DNA of 64,000 nt from the NCBI GenBank assembly GCA_030549495.1, contig JAUIRK010001052.1:496001-560000 (forward strand), written 5' to 3'. A program made the position numbers and the translations under genes. The notes beneath the pieces are model-generated. The model worked only from the letters and a program-made list of their open reading frames with translations, searched no databases and was not told the DNA's origin. Of this stretch, positions 63,837-64,000 are shown one piece after another (position 1 is the stretch's first letter; every line of letters starts with the position of its first letter). The stretch comes from Nectonema munidae. Lineage: Eukaryota; Nematomorpha; Nectonematoida; Nectonematidae.

Positions 63837-64000
63837 TGAATTTAGGTTCATTCTTTGCCATATGCTCGTGGCCCCCTTATTAAGGTCCCGTGGCCCTCTA
63901 GTTGAGAAACACTGCTATATACTATATACACAAACATCACATATATACAGTGAAGTCGCGTTTTTACGTCACATTCAGTTCCTCAAAATAATAACGGATA

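Larger units (their letters stand above)
58453..63914 (-). mobile_element. Complete-ended hAT transposon (ZBED5-like) with nested insertion
   Basis: Ends CAGTGTTTCTCAACC (58453-58467) and, on the other strand from 63914, CAGTGTTTCTCAACTAG. A perfect 8-bp duplication CTATATAC flanks it (58445-58452 and 63915-63922). Transposase on the minus strand. Without the nested 2.3-kb element it would be about 3.15 kb, normal for an autonomous hAT. It sits after PELO exon 3, presumably in intron 3. GGCCCC-rich subterminal parts follow each end. Confidence 0.93.

Noticed and set aside
1-64000. LTR retrotransposon, retrovirus or Polinton
   Set aside because: No gag, protease, integrase, capsid, envelope or packaging-ATPase blocks and no long terminal repeats were recognised; all RT sequence belongs to LINEs.
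1-64000. CRISPR arrays, bacterial operons, rRNA genes
   Set aside because: No regularly spaced repeats, no bacterial gene arrangement and no rRNA-like sequence were seen; host genes are animal-type, and two of the three have introns.

Overview
The window is nuclear DNA of an animal, most likely an invertebrate. It is very AT-rich. Its three recognisable host genes have metazoan-type proteins, some of them split by GT-AG introns, and the rest is dense with eukaryotic transposons. There are no operons, CRISPR arrays or bacterial signals. Two introns are about 53 bp and one 64 bp, while others reach several kb because elements have landed in them. I cannot name the species; a transposon-rich arthropod (for example a copepod) would fit, but that is inference.

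Host genes. (1) A 13-exon prolidase gene (PEPD) runs on the minus strand from 29506 to 9028. The spliced exons encode 479 aa with all five expected metal ligands. (2) A single-exon mitochondrial NAD kinase (NADK2) lies on the minus strand at 35054-36262. (3) The first three exons of pelota (PELO), the mRNA-surveillance and ribosome-rescue factor, lie on the plus strand at 46064-57996; the rest should lie beyond the window. An unidentified possible terminal exon (minus, 32018-32317) sits between PEPD and NADK2.

Mobile DNA by region. 0.5-2.4 kb: decayed LINE and a tRNA-derived SINE. 3.6-5.6 kb: pogo/Tigger element. 5.9-8.3 kb: piggyBac element with a recognisable TTAA end. 9-29.5 kb: PEPD introns holding an RTE-like LINE tail, a second SINE-like sequence, an 8-bp-TSD hAT MITE, an 820-bp GC-rich hAT element, two piggyBac remnants, a decayed orphan transposase family and a second Tigger. 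33.1-34.4 kb: a third Tigger with both ends. 39.9-44.2 kb: a nearly intact LINE whose ORF1 carries a PHD-like finger and zinc knuckles. 46.2-54.1 kb (PELO intron 1): a hAT MITE, decayed hAT copies, an internally deleted LINE, and a LINE whose reverse transcriptase was split exactly in its YADD motif by a 270-bp hAT MITE. 54.4-57.8 kb (intron 2): a young SINE with a 12-bp target duplication and a broken copy of an unusual transposase. 58.4-63.9 kb (beyond exon 3): a complete-ended ZBED5-like hAT with an 8-bp duplication, itself interrupted by a 2.3-kb element of that unusual transposase family.

The most notable points are this two-copy transposase family (HFDGK, DxTNVxTG, CQHHIxDR and NxxAERAIK motifs, AGGGTTATGAC ends), the nested insertion that dates it after the hAT, and the MITE inside YADD. 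No retroviral, LTR or Polinton-like sequence was recognised.
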